Origin: Flabesymbios commensalis
Taxonomy: Eukaryota > Annelida > Polychaeta > Terebellida > Flabelligeridae
Length of the DNA: 64,000 nt
Assembly: GCA_964017125.1 (NCBI GenBank)
Contig: OZ024916.1
Span: forward strand, 434,001-498,000
Direction: 5' to 3'
The notes under the pieces are model-generated. The model saw only the letters and a program-made list of their open reading frames with translations, was not told where the DNA came from and made no database searches. Positions 20,836-31,054 of the stretch are shown piece by piece. How positions within the stretch are numbered: position 1 is the stretch's first letter; every line of letters starts with the position of its first letter. The position numbers and the translations under genes were made by a program.

Positions 20836-22043
20836 GCGCCATTAATACATGATTGAAGACTCAGAGTAAGCAATGAGCTGTTACAGGGTGGGCAAGTGCT
20901 CGTCACATTTAATCGCTCCATTTGGCGACATTAGCAAAATCATTCAGAGCACCTAAAAATGGGAATTTGTTCCGACTGGTCTTCTTTCTCCTGCCCACCC
21001 TTAGTGTGAGAAAGACACATTTTTCAAACATTCATTCATTTTTTGGAAAAGAAACAGAAAAAATATATCAACTTTGTGTTAACTCTTGGCCAATAATTGA
21101 AACGTTTAGCAAGACTTGAAACAACGTTATGCAAAAAATAAATATGCTAATATTTAGCATATTTATATGCTGTAATTATCATAGACTGCCTTGAAACAAC
21201 GTTGTTCTAAAGTAAATATGCTAAGATTGATAGTAATTATCATAGACTACCCTACCCTATGAGAATTAGGCTTATAACACACAACAATCGCAATCCACAG
21301 AAGGCCACAGTAGGCTATATATATAAGGATCGCTTAAAACGGAAAACAATTTATTACAGCTGAACGTGTTACTCTCCCAAATATTTGACGTTGCGTAAAA
21401 TAAGACGAATAATGACCACGAGATAAACATTATTCCCCATTTACCATGATTTTGTTCACCTGCGTGATGGCGAAGTTATTTCTCAAGAGATATCATCTCT
21501 GACAATCGATCTTGAGAACAATTCAATTTCTAAAATTTAATTGTTGTATTATGTTTGTGCACAGACTTTGCATTTGTTTAAGGGCCTATTTAAAATCATC
21601 GTATTTTCTCAGTGCAATTTATATAGACCTCCATTGTATAGCCACTAACACGATATAATTCAGATACAGACTTTCTTTCTTACTAGAAACGAAATCAAGG
21701 ATAATACTTGAAGAAAGGCAGTAAAGATGTTTTAACAATGTGGAAGAACAACCAATATTAGCCCTAACAAGAATATCAGATATAGGCCCTATAGGCTTAA
21801 CATTAAACTGATGATGAACTAAAAGATAATATTTGCATTAAAAAATATTCCGCCATAGGGGAGGGTGGCAGCTTAATAAAAGTGAAATAAAAATAAATAT
21901 CTCAGGAATTTTCAGTGATCATTAGTAAACGTTGTAAACATTTTAATGGTCCACAACTTTTTTCAATGACATGTTATCAATTTTAATAGATGATTATTGC
22001 ATAGACTACTTATTATCACAATAAGGGTGACACGAAAATTATT
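20836..22043. other. Intergenic with one short duplication
   Basis: An imperfect duplication lies at about 21108-21250: CTTGAAACAACGTT, then AAATATGCTAA, then TAATTATCATAGACT, twice. No gene recognised. Confidence 0.45.
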
Positions 22044-22096
22044 GTTGGCCCACCGTCTGCGACGCTGGCCAACATTAACACAACATTGGGTCGACT
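22044..22096. mobile_element. Family A MITE fragment
   Basis: Core TTGGCCCACCGTCTGCGACG, then CAACATTGGGTCGAC. Confidence 0.55.
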
Positions 22097-22249
22097 AATC
22101 TTTAGGCCTATGTTTATCTAGCTCATTTAATATGCCTCGTAGTTCGCGCTCGCTATTAGGCCTAAATGAGCTAATGTTGATCATGTGTATGGTTTTTCAA
22201 TAAAAAAACTGATATATAGGGCCTATATCGGCAAATATCTCATATCTTT

Positions 22250-22388
22250 ATTTTACAGCAAAGATACCAAGAAATCGCACTATTTGAAGTTTATTTTTAT
22301 TCAAAATTGGCGGAGGGCATGCTCCCCTCCTATAGGCCCCTGCTGTTGAATGGTGGCCCTTGATTTATTTCTGGATACGCCACTGATA
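22250..22388. mobile_element. Right end of a CAGTGGCGTATCCAG-type element
   Basis: Sequence from GATACCAAGAAATCGCACTA to CTGGATACGCCACTG parallels 19830-20220 and ends in the same terminal motif. Confidence 0.5.
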
Positions 22389-22858
22389 CACGTAGGCCTA
22401 TAGGTTATTAGACCTATAGGGCCTATGCCCCAAGTCTATGCCATATGGGAGGGGAATTAGGCCCTGGGTGAATATACAATTTAAGGGTCATTTTGTGTCT
22501 TTTGGCTATTCTGAGCGAATTTATGTATTGTGTGAGTCCGATTTTTTCTATTATTGTCCTATGGGCAATACGATAAACTGGGAATTTTTTTTTATATCTC
22601 TGACGAATATTTTTTTATTCCCCATGCAATGTGCTAAAATATACGAATTTGTACACAGATGCAATGTCTCCCGATATCTAACACCTGAAACACAGACTGT
22701 TTTAACACGGAAGATCTCTCGGAAATAACTTAACCCCGAGTTATTTTGTAGCGCAATTGTTATGTTCAACGGAATTTATTCATATATACAGACATGAACT
22801 CAATATAAAAAGTTGCCAAGGATACATTTACTAAGGCTTTTTAGTTGTCTCACGCAAA
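22389..22858. other. Intergenic, nothing recognised
   Basis: An open frame at 22438-22728 has no recognisable domain and no splice or start context worth calling. Confidence 0.35.
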
Positions 22859-24030
22859 CCGGTCAACTGAGCAACGCCAGTGTTATCTAAACTTGAAGTG
22901 GTGTGATACCATGTAATTACTTTGATATATGCAGAGACAGCTGCAAAGTCCCAATATTTTGAGGTAGGCTAGGTGAAATATTTGTAAACATTCAATCTGA
23001 ACTGCTATTTTACAACCATAACAATCACCCCTGAAGCGTATTCAATTTCTGTGCCAACTCAGAAACGCTCATAATCTAGCAAAAAAATAATTGAAAACAT
23101 GTTAAACTGAACAAAGTGCTTGATAATGATGGCCATCCCCCTACCTCATCGGTGGGCAATGATACATCTATTTTAAATACATTAGAGATCGTTTTATGTT
23201 GTCCGTATTCAACTCAGCAGTTTATTATTTCGATCAAATCAGCAACGTTTATGAGTTGATCACTCAACTCAGAAACGTTGCTGAGTTAACCAAATTTAGC
23301 TTTCTGTCTCACTAATGTAATTAAGACTAAAAACGTAACTCTATAAATGTAAAATGCAATTAAAAAATATGTTTTTAATCAAATTAGATTGAGAGAGTAT
23401 TCGCTTATGTAGACATTTTTACAACAATGAAAAAACGTTTCTGAGTTGGAAACAAAAACGTTGCTGAGTTTACTGAATTCTGCTTTCTGTCCCCCTTATT
23501 GTAAGTAAAACTGAAATTTTAATTCAGTCAATGTAAAATGCAGTTAAAAGAAGCTGCTTTTTATTGAATTAGAGTGAGAGAGTATTTTAGAAGTTGTTTA
23601 CATAAATAAAACTACAAATAACACTTAGTTAAATTTCTAAATCAAATTTACCCTCATTATATTGGCATGTATGTATTGTACAATGGCCCTCGAAATACAT
23701 TTTCAAATTAGGCTTGTTATGTTCCCATTTCTTTTTGTCTTTATAATGATGAACCAATTTTTTTTTAGAAAGTGTTTAGAGATCTCGTAGATGCGCTTAA
23801 AACATGACTTTTATGTGCAATTATCGTGTTTTGTCAACTCAGAAACGATAATGTCAACCCAGCAACTATTTAATTTCACAATAAAATCACTGTTCTGTCT
23901 TAGCAATTTTTATTTCAAAAAGTGTTATAAATACTAACATATCACCAAACTATCATACAAAGCAATTTATGATCTTTAAAATTAGAAAATGATCAAATAT
24001 ATATATATAATTCGTTGCTGAGTTGACATT
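22859..24030. mobile_element. Possible DNA transposon with scattered CAACTCAGAAACG motifs
   Basis: The word CAACTCAG(A/C)AACG and its complement CGTTGCTGAGTTG occur about ten times with small variations, in both orientations and at irregular spacing (near 22862, 23052, 23211, 23238, 23266, 23280, 23434, 23460, 23834, 23855, 24012). The outermost copies are inverted (CGGTCAACTGAGCAACG left, CGTTGCTGAGTTGACAT right). Repeated subterminal motifs of this kind are transposase binding sites in several DNA transposon families; the identity here is inferred. Confidence 0.45.
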
Positions 24031-24244
24031 TTATTTTTCCGGTCCTTCATAAAAACACATATATATTTTTAAATCTGTTTGAGATTAAGCTCTGATATTT
24101 TAAATGTGTATCACATAGACCCTACCCTCAATATCTGATCCTAGTATATATAATTTGAAAAAAATATTTTTTTTCAAAAATACAGATTGAAAGACACCTT
24201 AAATTGTATATACACCCCCCTATATGCTATGTGTGGTGAGACGA

Positions 24245-24420
24245 AAAATGAATGAATGTTTTTTTAGGCCACGGAGAGCTCCCCACTATATTAAATCTTT
24301 ATGACTGAGTGAGCGGGGAAGAAAAAAATTTGTTTTTTAAACTAGAAGGCCAGAGCGGGGTTCGAACCCGCGATCTCCGACTTTCCAAGCAGCTTGAACC
24401 ACTGCACCAGGGGCCCCGCC
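24245..24420 (-). mobile_element. tRNA-derived SINE, truncated
   Basis: On the minus strand the head reads GGCCCCTGGTGCAGTGGTTC ... GCGGGTTCGAACCCCGC, a Pol III promoter-like tRNA region with a good T-arm and B box but a poor acceptor stem. It is followed by a T-rich linker, CTTCCCCGCTCACTCAG and GTGGGGAGCTCTCCGTGGCC. The linker and last block align with the SINE at 28194-28503, so this is a related, 3'-truncated copy rather than a tRNA gene. Confidence 0.7.
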
Positions 24421-24854
24421 ACTCTGTCGTGTACAATGCACTCTCACCACGACTCTCGCCACGTGCGTCAATACACTGCCCTATGTATACATGAAGCATC
24501 TACAATACAATACACCAGTCACAGTGACAGAGAACTGCCGCGTGTACCATGTGTACAGATTCACAACAAACGTGACATGCCGCGTCATAATTATTTAGCC
24601 TACGCCACAGATTGACTGAGCTCACCCAGATAATTGAACATGTGTTATTTGTGATTGTTAAGGTAATGTAGCTGTGATTATACGGTCGACTGACTCGAGA
24701 TGTCGGGTCGTCTGCCAAAAATAAACGGTGCAAGGCACGCTTCGTCGATCTCAGAACTGTCACGACAACACAATCAGCACAAGGTGAGTGTTCTTGACAC
24801 ACACAACAATCTACACTGAGTCGACTGACCATGCTGACTGACTCCGGGACTGAT
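24421..24854. other. Intergenic, nothing recognised
   Basis: The 121-codon minus frame here (24500-24865) is Cys/Ser-rich without family resemblance and runs into a MITE, so it is not called. Confidence 0.35.
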
Positions 24855-24962
24855 CTAGCAAACACGGCTCACTCACCCAATGATGTTTCAATGTTGGGCC
24901 AGCGTCAAAGACGGTGGCCCAACATTGAAACACCATTGGGTGAATGCCCTGTGTTTTCTGGG
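24855..24962. mobile_element. Foldback MITE, family A, CACCCAATG arm variant
   Basis: CTAGCAAACACGGCTCACTC, then CACCCAATG, mirrored by CATTGGGTGAATGCCCTGTG, with core GGGCCAGCGTCAAAGACGG. Confidence 0.8.
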
Positions 24963-25018
24963 CGACTGATCAGAAAATATTCCGACAACCGCACTGTCCG
25001 CAGAAATGCAGCAATGCT

Positions 25019-25340
25019 AAACAATGTCTTTACAACGCTGTTCATGTTTGTATTAACCATGGAGACCAAAGGGTTTTTCAATTTGAAATCATCATAAATG
25101 TCTATAACAAAGTTAGCTCTTTCAATATCTATGTTATGGGTCTAACGTTACGACCATTCTAATTTTTTGAAATACTTACAGCGCGGTCTTTACTTCACCG
25201 TCTTTCGTCTTAGAGGTCAGATTTTGATCTCTATAAAGACGGTCCCCGCACTGAAAGGACCTGAAAGGGTTGATGTTGATCCATCGTTTGCGACGCTGGC
25301 CCAACATTAAACCAGCATTGGGCTAACGTCTGGTATTAGC
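25019..25340. mobile_element. Family B MITE followed by family A fragment
   Basis: 25019-25272: TTACAACGCTGTTCATG, AACCATGGAGACCAAAGGG, TTATGGGTCTAACG, then AGCGCGGTCTTTACTTC and GACGGTCCCCGCACTGAAAGG. 25267-25340: family A core GATCCATCGTTTGCGACGCTGG with CCAGCATTGGGCTAACGTC. Confidence 0.7.
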
Positions 25341-25724
25341 TGCTCAAAGCCTCACATGTCATGACCTCTGGAGCTAGCCTATATTTATTGTGATGTTATA
25401 CTAATTTATCATGCCACCGTGTACGACCTTTGCCAAGCATTAGGCCTACAATTGATTATTCAATAAAAATTATAGGCCTACTATTTATACAGTTATAGCT
25501 TACTATGTCTAGGTCTGTTAAATTAAGCATTCCTCCCCTCTCAGAGCTGAAGGGTCCTATGCCATGGGTGACTAGCAGAATAACATGACTAATGTTTACG
25601 AAGATAATACCAGATATGAATGATCTCTCATAAGGCAAACACCAGGATACGAATATTATTATTATATTAATAATTATGATGATTATTATCATGATTATAA
25701 GCCAGTATCACGTAGCTTAGTGAA
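25341..25724. other. Intergenic, nothing recognised
   Basis: AT-rich sequence ending in an AT-only tract (ATTATTATTATATTAATAAT) just before the microsatellite. Confidence 0.4.
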
Positions 25725-26612
25725 ATTCATTCATTCACTCACTCACTCACTCACTCACTCACTCACTCACTCACTCACTCACTCACTCACTCACTCACTC
25801 ACTCACTCACTCACTCACTCACTCACTCACTCACTCACTCACTCACTCACTCACTCACTCACTCACTCACTCACTCACTCACTCACTCACTCACTCACTC
25901 ACTCACTCACTCACTCACTCATTTATTCATTCATTCATTCATCCATTCATTTATTCATTCATTTATTCATTCATTCATTCATTCATTCATTCATTAATAT
26001 ACTGTTAGTTCACTTATTTATATATTTATCCATTCATCCATTCAGTAATTTGTACGGTCATTCATTCATTCATTCATTCATTCATTCATTCATTCATTCA
26101 TTCATTCATTCATTCATTCATTCATTCATGCATTCAATCATTCATCCATTCATCCATTCATTCATTCATTCATTCATTCATTCATTCATTCATTCATTCA
26201 TTCATTCATTCAATCATTCATCCATTCATTTATTCATTCATTCATTCATTCATTCATTCATTTATTCATTCATTCATTCATTCATCTGTTCATTCATTCT
26301 TTTTGATTCATTCATTCATTATGCATTTATTATTATACTGTTAGTTCATTCATTTATCTATTTATCCATTCATACATTCATTAACTTCTACGTTCATTCA
26401 TTCATTCATTCATTCATTCATTCATTCATTCATTCATTCATTCATTCATTCATTCATTCATTCATTCATTCATTAATATACTGTTGGGTCCCTTATTTAT
26501 CTATTTATTCATTCATTAATTTGTACGTTAAATAATCAATTAATTCAGTTATTTGTACGTTTATTCACTCATTATTCATTCATTCATTCATTCATTCATT
26601 CATTTTTTTATT
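25725..26612. repeat. Compound (ACTC)n / (ATTC)n microsatellite
   Basis: About 185 bp of uninterrupted CACT repeats (25737-25920) change abruptly to TTCA repeats with interruptions to 26612. Two internal copies of a TACTGTTAGTTCA...TTTAT(C/A)TATTTATCCATTCAT interruption (near 26000 and 26335) show block duplication. The long open frame through it (Ser-Leu-Thr-His, then Ile-His-Ser-Phe repeats) is a by-product of the 4-nt repeat and not a gene. Confidence 0.95.
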
Positions 26613-26719
26613 CTTCAAACAAGAACCTTTGAAACAGATGTAATCTATTATATATATTATATATATATATATATGTATTGATTTATGTTTTGCTTCACAT
26701 TGTGCACATGTGACATGTG

Positions 26720-26921
26720 TATGTATTTTTTACCCATTCGGAGTCGTGTGACGCAGCAGCGAAACACAACTCCAAGTGGGTAAAAATTATATTTTTTGTG
26801 ATGTAGGGTCTTCCCAGCAGACACGATACGCTGAAACAATGATGTTTTAACGTTGGCCAACCGTCTTTAACGCTGGCCCAACATCGAAACAGCATTATTT
26901 CAATGTATTGTGTTTGCTGGG
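26720..26921. mobile_element. Family D-like hairpin and family A MITE
   Basis: 26724-26790: TTTTTACCCATTCGGAGTCG mirrored by CTCCAAGTGGGTAAAAAT. 26813-26921: CCCAGCAGACACGATACGC mirrored by ATGTATTGTGTTTGCTGGG with core TTGGCCAACCGTCTTTAACG. Confidence 0.75.
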
Positions 26922-27411
26922 TTGGGTGATACAATAACAATCACAATCAAGAGTGTTAAACAGCTAAATCATTTTCGCAATAAAGTCAGTGACAGATAAA
27001 TATGTCAGCGTTAAAGGCGAATATAACATATGCATCAATCTCGCAATTTATTAATTTATTATTTATTATCACCGACAGTATCACAGCCAACACTGAGATA
27101 AATAATCTGATATGGCGTTAGTTATCCGTGGAATATAGATTTGGACATCGTTTTCATCACGCCACCATACACTTACATGTATAATGATGTATTAAACCTT
27201 TGTTTATAACAGTCACGGGCGTTTTATGTGCGTACTGATGCGGGTTTCATGATTTAAATCATTAATGCAATTATAGTTATATGATGGCAGGCAGCGTAAA
27301 ATGATTTACCCAGACTATATATGACTCTTATACGTAAAACTATGCTGGCCCTTATACATGTTATAGTAATCTTTGTAGCGGATGAAGATGACAATGGTAA
27401 AAACTTTCTCT
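26922..27411. other. Intergenic, nothing recognised
   Basis: AT-rich; the fragment GATGAAGATGACAATGG at 27379 is a piece of a family C hairpin arm. Confidence 0.4.
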
Positions 27412-27645
27412 AAAGGCCCATACCCAGGCTAAAATCATTAAAAAATCGGTGATTTTATTTTGGCTTTATAATATGACCATATGATGTAAGCATGTCCATA
27501 AACTAGAACTGCAAGGGTTTTAAATTTGTTGTGCTGTGCCTTAACCAGATATAGATATAGAGACGAAATTCTCGTATTTCTTATTTTTGACATGGTTATC
27601 CAAAATGAGAAATTAGGAATTTTGTCTCTATATCTAGCCTAACTG
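27412..27645. mobile_element. Family F element (copy of 46173-46402)
   Basis: CCCAGGCTAAAATCATTAAA, then AATATGACCATATGATGTAA, CATGTCCATAAACTAGAACT, GATATAGAGACGAAATTC and TTGTCTCTATATCTAGCC. The order matches the TTAA-bounded copy at 46173. Termini are eroded here. Confidence 0.65.
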
Positions 27646-28009
27646 CTGACTAACTAGTTGTCTTGGACAAGGCGGACTCGGGTAGTCGGTTGAATGGATT
27701 GCTAGTTTATGGGTTGAGCCCGCACGCTGATCATGGTCATTAATCTAATCTGCATCTAGTCTAATAATGTAACACTTCTCTGTATCTGTATATTACGTGG
27801 CAGTACGCACTATTGTGCTATCGCGCCACGCGAGTAACTTAGCAAGGCCTGTTATCATTCATGATATCATTCATAGCCTTATGTGCATGCCAACTACTCC
27901 ACATTGTGGATTTTCTGGAGTCCAACTCAAAGTCAGTCAGACGAGCCATCTGATTTACGTGGTTCTCTGAGCTCCACGCCACGACATCGCTGCACGCACG
28001 TCCTTGTGT
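27646..28009. other. Sequence downstream of the 5S-like unit
   Basis: If the 5S-like unit at 28010-28114 is a SINE head, this would be its body on the minus strand (GTGGAGCTCAGAGAACCACG and beyond), but no tail motif was identified. Confidence 0.3.
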
Positions 28010-28114
28010 ATACGGCACCTGGCAGTCCCAGGCGGTCACCCATCCAAATATGAGCCGGGCGCGACGTTGTTTAACTTCAGTGATCTAGCCGACACCGATG
28101 AGACAACGCCGTAT
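28010..28114 (-). pseudogene. 5S rRNA-derived sequence (pseudogene or SINE head)
   Basis: On the minus strand the 105-nt stretch begins ATACGGCGTTGTCTCATCGG and ends CCAGGTGCCGTAT. ATACGGC pairs with GCCGTAT as in 5S helix I. The block GATCACTGAAGTTAAACAAC matches the 5S loop and A-box region, and TTTGGATGGGTGACCGCC then TGGGACTGCCAGGTG matches the 5S C-box and loop E/helix IV region. It is slightly shorter than a standard 5S of about 120 nt and carries substitutions, and no T-run terminator follows closely. A 5S-derived SINE (SINE3 type) or a pseudogene is more likely than a working gene. Confidence 0.7.
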
Positions 28115-28122
28115 TCCATACA

Positions 28123-28640
28123 CTTACAATGCTGAACTATTTTTTTCTTAAACCAAGAGACCAAAGGAATTTTTCAATTTGCAATCATCAAAAGGGCGGG
28201 GGTCCTAGGTTAGTGGTTAGCGCCGCTGCCTTTCACGCCTGAGTTCGGGGTTCGGTTCCCGGCCTCGGCGGTTTAAAAGAAACAAAAAATGTTTCTTCCC
28301 CATTCACGTGTGAAAGTCAGTATTGTGGGGAGCCTCCGTGACCGAGACGTAGCGTGCTCGGCCTCAGACCGCCAGGGCTCAAATTTCGAATCCTGTGTCT
28401 GGAGGACAGTGTCATCTCAATCATCTCACCATCCTCAGGAGGTTCTCCTGACCAAGTTTAGCCTATATGTGCACAAAGGTGGCCTAAAGCCCGATTCATT
28501 CATTTTGCAATCATCAAAAATGTCTTAGCTAGCTCTTCCCGCTTCATGTCAATCTACGACATCAAAAATATTTTACTATTTCAGGGACAGACTTTAGACG
28601 TCAGGATTTATAGCAGACAGGTAGACCGTAGAGGTCACAT
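28123..28640. mobile_element. Family B MITE interrupted by a SINE
   Basis: The left part (CAATGCTGAACTATTTT, AGACCAAAGGAATTTTTCAA) and the right part (AAAAATGTCTTAGCTAGCTC, TTCAGGGACAGACTTTAGAC) rejoin into a family B layout once the SINE (28194-28503) and one copy of its 16-bp target duplication are ignored. Confidence 0.75.
28194..28503 (+). mobile_element. Dimeric tRNA-like SINE with 16-bp target-site duplication
   Basis: A 310-bp insert flanked by TTTGCAATCATCAAAA (28178-28193 and 28504-28519). The first unit, TTAGTGGTTAGCGCCGCTGC ... GGGGTTCGGTTCCCGG, has A- and B-box-like Pol III motifs. The second, GGGGAGCCTCCGTGACCGAG ... CAAATTTCGAATCCTG, is a second tRNA-like unit. The 3' part (CAGGAGGTTCTCCTGACC, TGGCCTAAAGCCCGATTCATT) is shared with the minus-strand copy at 49327-49592. 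The last bases, ATTCATTCA, look like the SINE's short tail repeat. Confidence 0.85.
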
Positions 28641-28719
28641 TGATCTGTCACTTCTGTGTTGCATGTTTTTCGCCAATTTCTCAGCTAATTGTCATCTGTT
28701 AATTAAGTCTTACGACTTT

Positions 28720-28766
28720 GTTGCGACGTTGAATCAACGTCATTGACGTTGATTCAACGTCGCAAC
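28720..28766. repeat. Perfect palindrome, 21-bp arms
   Basis: Arms GTTGCGACGTTGAATCAACG(T) at 28720-28740 and 28746-28766, loop CATTG. Each arm contains the inner palindrome ACGTTGAATCAACGT, so several hairpin registers are possible. Confidence 0.9.
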
Positions 28767-29443
28767 AGCGTCGTATGCCCAGTGGGCACACGCTTCACCA
28801 ATTTTACGTCATTTTGCAAATCTTGATGTTCAGACAACCATTTCATTTACCAGTGATTTGATTGTCTATTATGGATTAAAACGATTATAGCCGTTTTTAG
28901 CTGTATGAGGGTGGACCCTTTCAGTGCAGGGACCGGCTTTAGACGTCAGTCATAGCTATAGACTATGTCACTGTGCAAAGTAAACATTAAAGTCATTCGA
29001 TAAATAATATTACCATGATTACATAGTCCCGACATCGGGGCTCGTTGTGTCACAAGCTATTTTTACAATGTGGAGAAAGTAACGTAAAACTCACTCACTT
29101 TCAGCATGTTCAGTTCATATAATACACCTTTCTCAATAACAACACGCCACACAGTGAGCAACGCCGAACTGTTTTAATCAGACAAACTGTTCACGTGCAA
29201 ACAGTCTATAGAGATATCGATTCATTACACACATTGCGAAATATATAACAGTATAACAAATATAAATTAAATAATTGTGCTGGTCTTACTTGAAAATCAA
29301 TACTCTGACAATCAATAATCTGAAAGAGTCAGATCTCTTTCTGGAAGACTATACACTACGAAACATAACGGATGATAAAATGAGTATAAAGATCACTTAT
29401 TCTGTTATTATAAATACATATATCACACACTGACGCACATGTT
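28767..29443. other. Intergenic, family B fragment only
   Basis: A family B fragment at 28915-28955 (ACCCTTTCAGTGCAGGGACC, TTTAGACGTCAG); otherwise nothing recognised. Confidence 0.4.
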
Positions 29444-29609
29444 CAGGGAATAATTTGCTTCAGAAAAATTGTGTAGCAGTTTAGCATACTGGCATGTGTC
29501 AAGCTACTATTCTCCATACGAAGAACTGCTACACCAACATATTATTGTGTAGCATTTGCCCAAAATTGCGTAGCAAACTGCACCGCTACACCAGACAAAT
29601 TATTCCCTG
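29444..29609. mobile_element. 166-bp element with CAGGGAATAATTTG termini
   Basis: Terminal inverted repeat CAGGGAATAATTTG / CAAATTATTCCCTG, flanked on both sides by ATGTT, a likely 5-bp target duplication. The interior repeats TGTAGCA/TGCTACA motifs in both directions. CAGGG ends recall hAT-type elements; the superfamily is inferred. Confidence 0.7.
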
Positions 29610-30235
29610 ATGTTGTAGTTGCTCATCTATTTGCGTGGATATACACTTTTACAATATGGTGGGTATATTGTTATATTCATTAAAATAGAATTATAATCTT
29701 TATTTTCAAACACACTAGTCTAACATTAACAATATAATATAGTGTGCTGCAGCATGTGAGAACATCCACTCCTGGGTGCTTCTGCTGGCGTGTTTGATAT
29801 GTAGGCTGTTGTGTTGTATACATGTATGTTTCAGTGCGCTGCAGCATGTGGACAAATCTACTCCTGGAAGCTCCTGTTGGCATGTTTCATATGTAGGCTG
29901 TTGTGTTTTATGTGTGTTTCAGTGCGCCGCAGCATGTGGAAACATCTACTCCTGGGTGCTCCTGCTGGCGGATTTCATACAGCTAGGGCTGTTGTGTTGT
30001 ATGCGTGTTTCAGTGTTCTGCAGCATGTGGAAACTTCTACTCCTGGGTGCTCCTGTTGGCGTGTTTCAAACAGCTTATGTTTTTTGTTGTATGTGTGTTT
30101 CAGTGTACTGCAGCTTGTGGAAACATCTACTCCTGGGTGCTCCTGTTGGCGTGTTTCATACAGCTAGGGCTGTTGTGTTGTATGTGTGTTTCAGTGTTCT
30201 GCAGGCCAGCATGTGGAAGCATCTACTCCTGGGTG

Positions 30236-30446
30236 TGGCCGGCCCCGATGGCTCATTCGTATCGACTGGGGCTTGTAACCTGGGGGTACTAGGTTCGAAT
30301 CCCGGTCGGGACGGATATTTGTCATCGTGGTTGTGCATATACAGTGCTCCAAACTGTTGAAAGGCATGGAGTGTACAGTGCTGCCTATGGTACTGTGCAC
30401 TATAAAGAACCCTTGAAGTCATTCGACATAAAGCAATATTCATATA
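30236..30446 (+). mobile_element. tRNA-derived SINE inside the exon-border array, 12-bp TSD
   Basis: 211 bp flanked by TACTCCTGGGTG (30224-30235 and 30447-30458). The head GGCCCCGATGGCTCATTCG ... GGGGCTTGTAACC ... GGTTCGAATCCCGGTCGGG is tRNA-like (TGT anticodon position, good T-arm, matching acceptor ends). The body ends in TATAAAGAACCCTTGAAGTC. It differs from the 28194 SINE family. Confidence 0.9.
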
Positions 30447-30486
30447 TACTCCTGGGTGCTCCTGTTGGTGTGTTTCATACAGTTAA

Positions 30487-30612
30487 CCCCCAGAGCACTG
30501 AGCTATTCAATTTAAATTCCCAGTCACTTGAAGTTGTTTCTCGCTACCGCGATACACAACTTCAAGTGACAGAAAATGTATGTGATTTATCAAATTTAAG
30601 TCCCAACATATA
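30487..30612. mobile_element. Family D MITE inside the exon-border array
   Basis: Begins after TTAA (30483-30486) with CCCCCAGAGCACTGAGC; hairpin CACTTGAAGTTGTTTCTCGC / CGATACACAACTTCAAGTG. The right end is eroded. Confidence 0.65.
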
Positions 30613-31054
30613 TCAATGTTTTAAGATTGAAGGGATATTTTATTTCTAACAGCTGGTTGTACAGATGCTTATTAAAAGACAGAAAGTCTACTGAAGTCGA
30701 CATCAGTGTTATAATGATGCTGTGTTGTATGTGTGTTTCAATGTTCTGCAGTATGTGGAAACATCTACTCCTGGGTGCTCCTGCTGGCGTGTTTCATATG
30801 TAGGCTGTTGTGTTGTATGTGTGTTTCAGTTCGCTGCAGCTTGTAGAAACATCTACTCCTGGGTGCTCCTGTTGGCGGGTTTCATGCAGTTAGGGCTGTT
30901 GTGTTGTATGCGTGTTTCAGTATGTTCAAAGATTGGAAGGATATTGTATTTTTAACAACTGGTTGTACAGATGCTTATAAAAAAACAAAATGTCTACTGT
31001 AGTCGACATCAGTGTTCTAAGGGCTAATGATATTGTGTTGTACGTGTGTTTCAG

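Larger units (their letters stand above)
29743..31054. repeat. About 91-bp exon-border minisatellite (SLC16, first recognised exon)
   Basis: Units start at 29743, 29835, 29923, 30014, 30104, 30195, 30741 and 30830 (periods 88-92). Each consists of TGTTGTGTTGTATGTGTGTTTCAG followed by about 60-70 nt matching the exon that begins at 31055 (TGTTCTGCAGCATGTGG...). Most copies keep the TTTCAG acceptor; the copy at 30741 has TTTCAA. The array is interrupted by a SINE (30236-30446) and a family D MITE. Two blocks (30613-30740 and 30921-31054) are duplicates of the native intron end, showing a second round of larger duplication. Confidence 0.9.

Noticed and set aside
24348-24415. tRNA gene on the minus strand
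   Set aside because: The T-arm is good but the acceptor stem does not pair beyond about four bases, and the downstream sequence matches a SINE family.
25720-26535. 271-codon open frame of Ser-Leu-Thr-His and Ile-His-Ser-Phe repeats
   Set aside because: It is the translation of a 4-nt microsatellite, which leaves several frames open. There is no start context, domain or splice signal.
30236-30310. tRNA-Thr (TGT) gene
   Set aside because: The head is well formed but is followed by a SINE body and bounded by a 12-bp target duplication, so it is a SINE.
29776-30360. 194-codon Cys/Leu-rich open frame and its overlaps
   Set aside because: It reads through the 91-bp exon-border array and a SINE; openness comes from the repeat unit. 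The frame changes relative to the real exon each unit.
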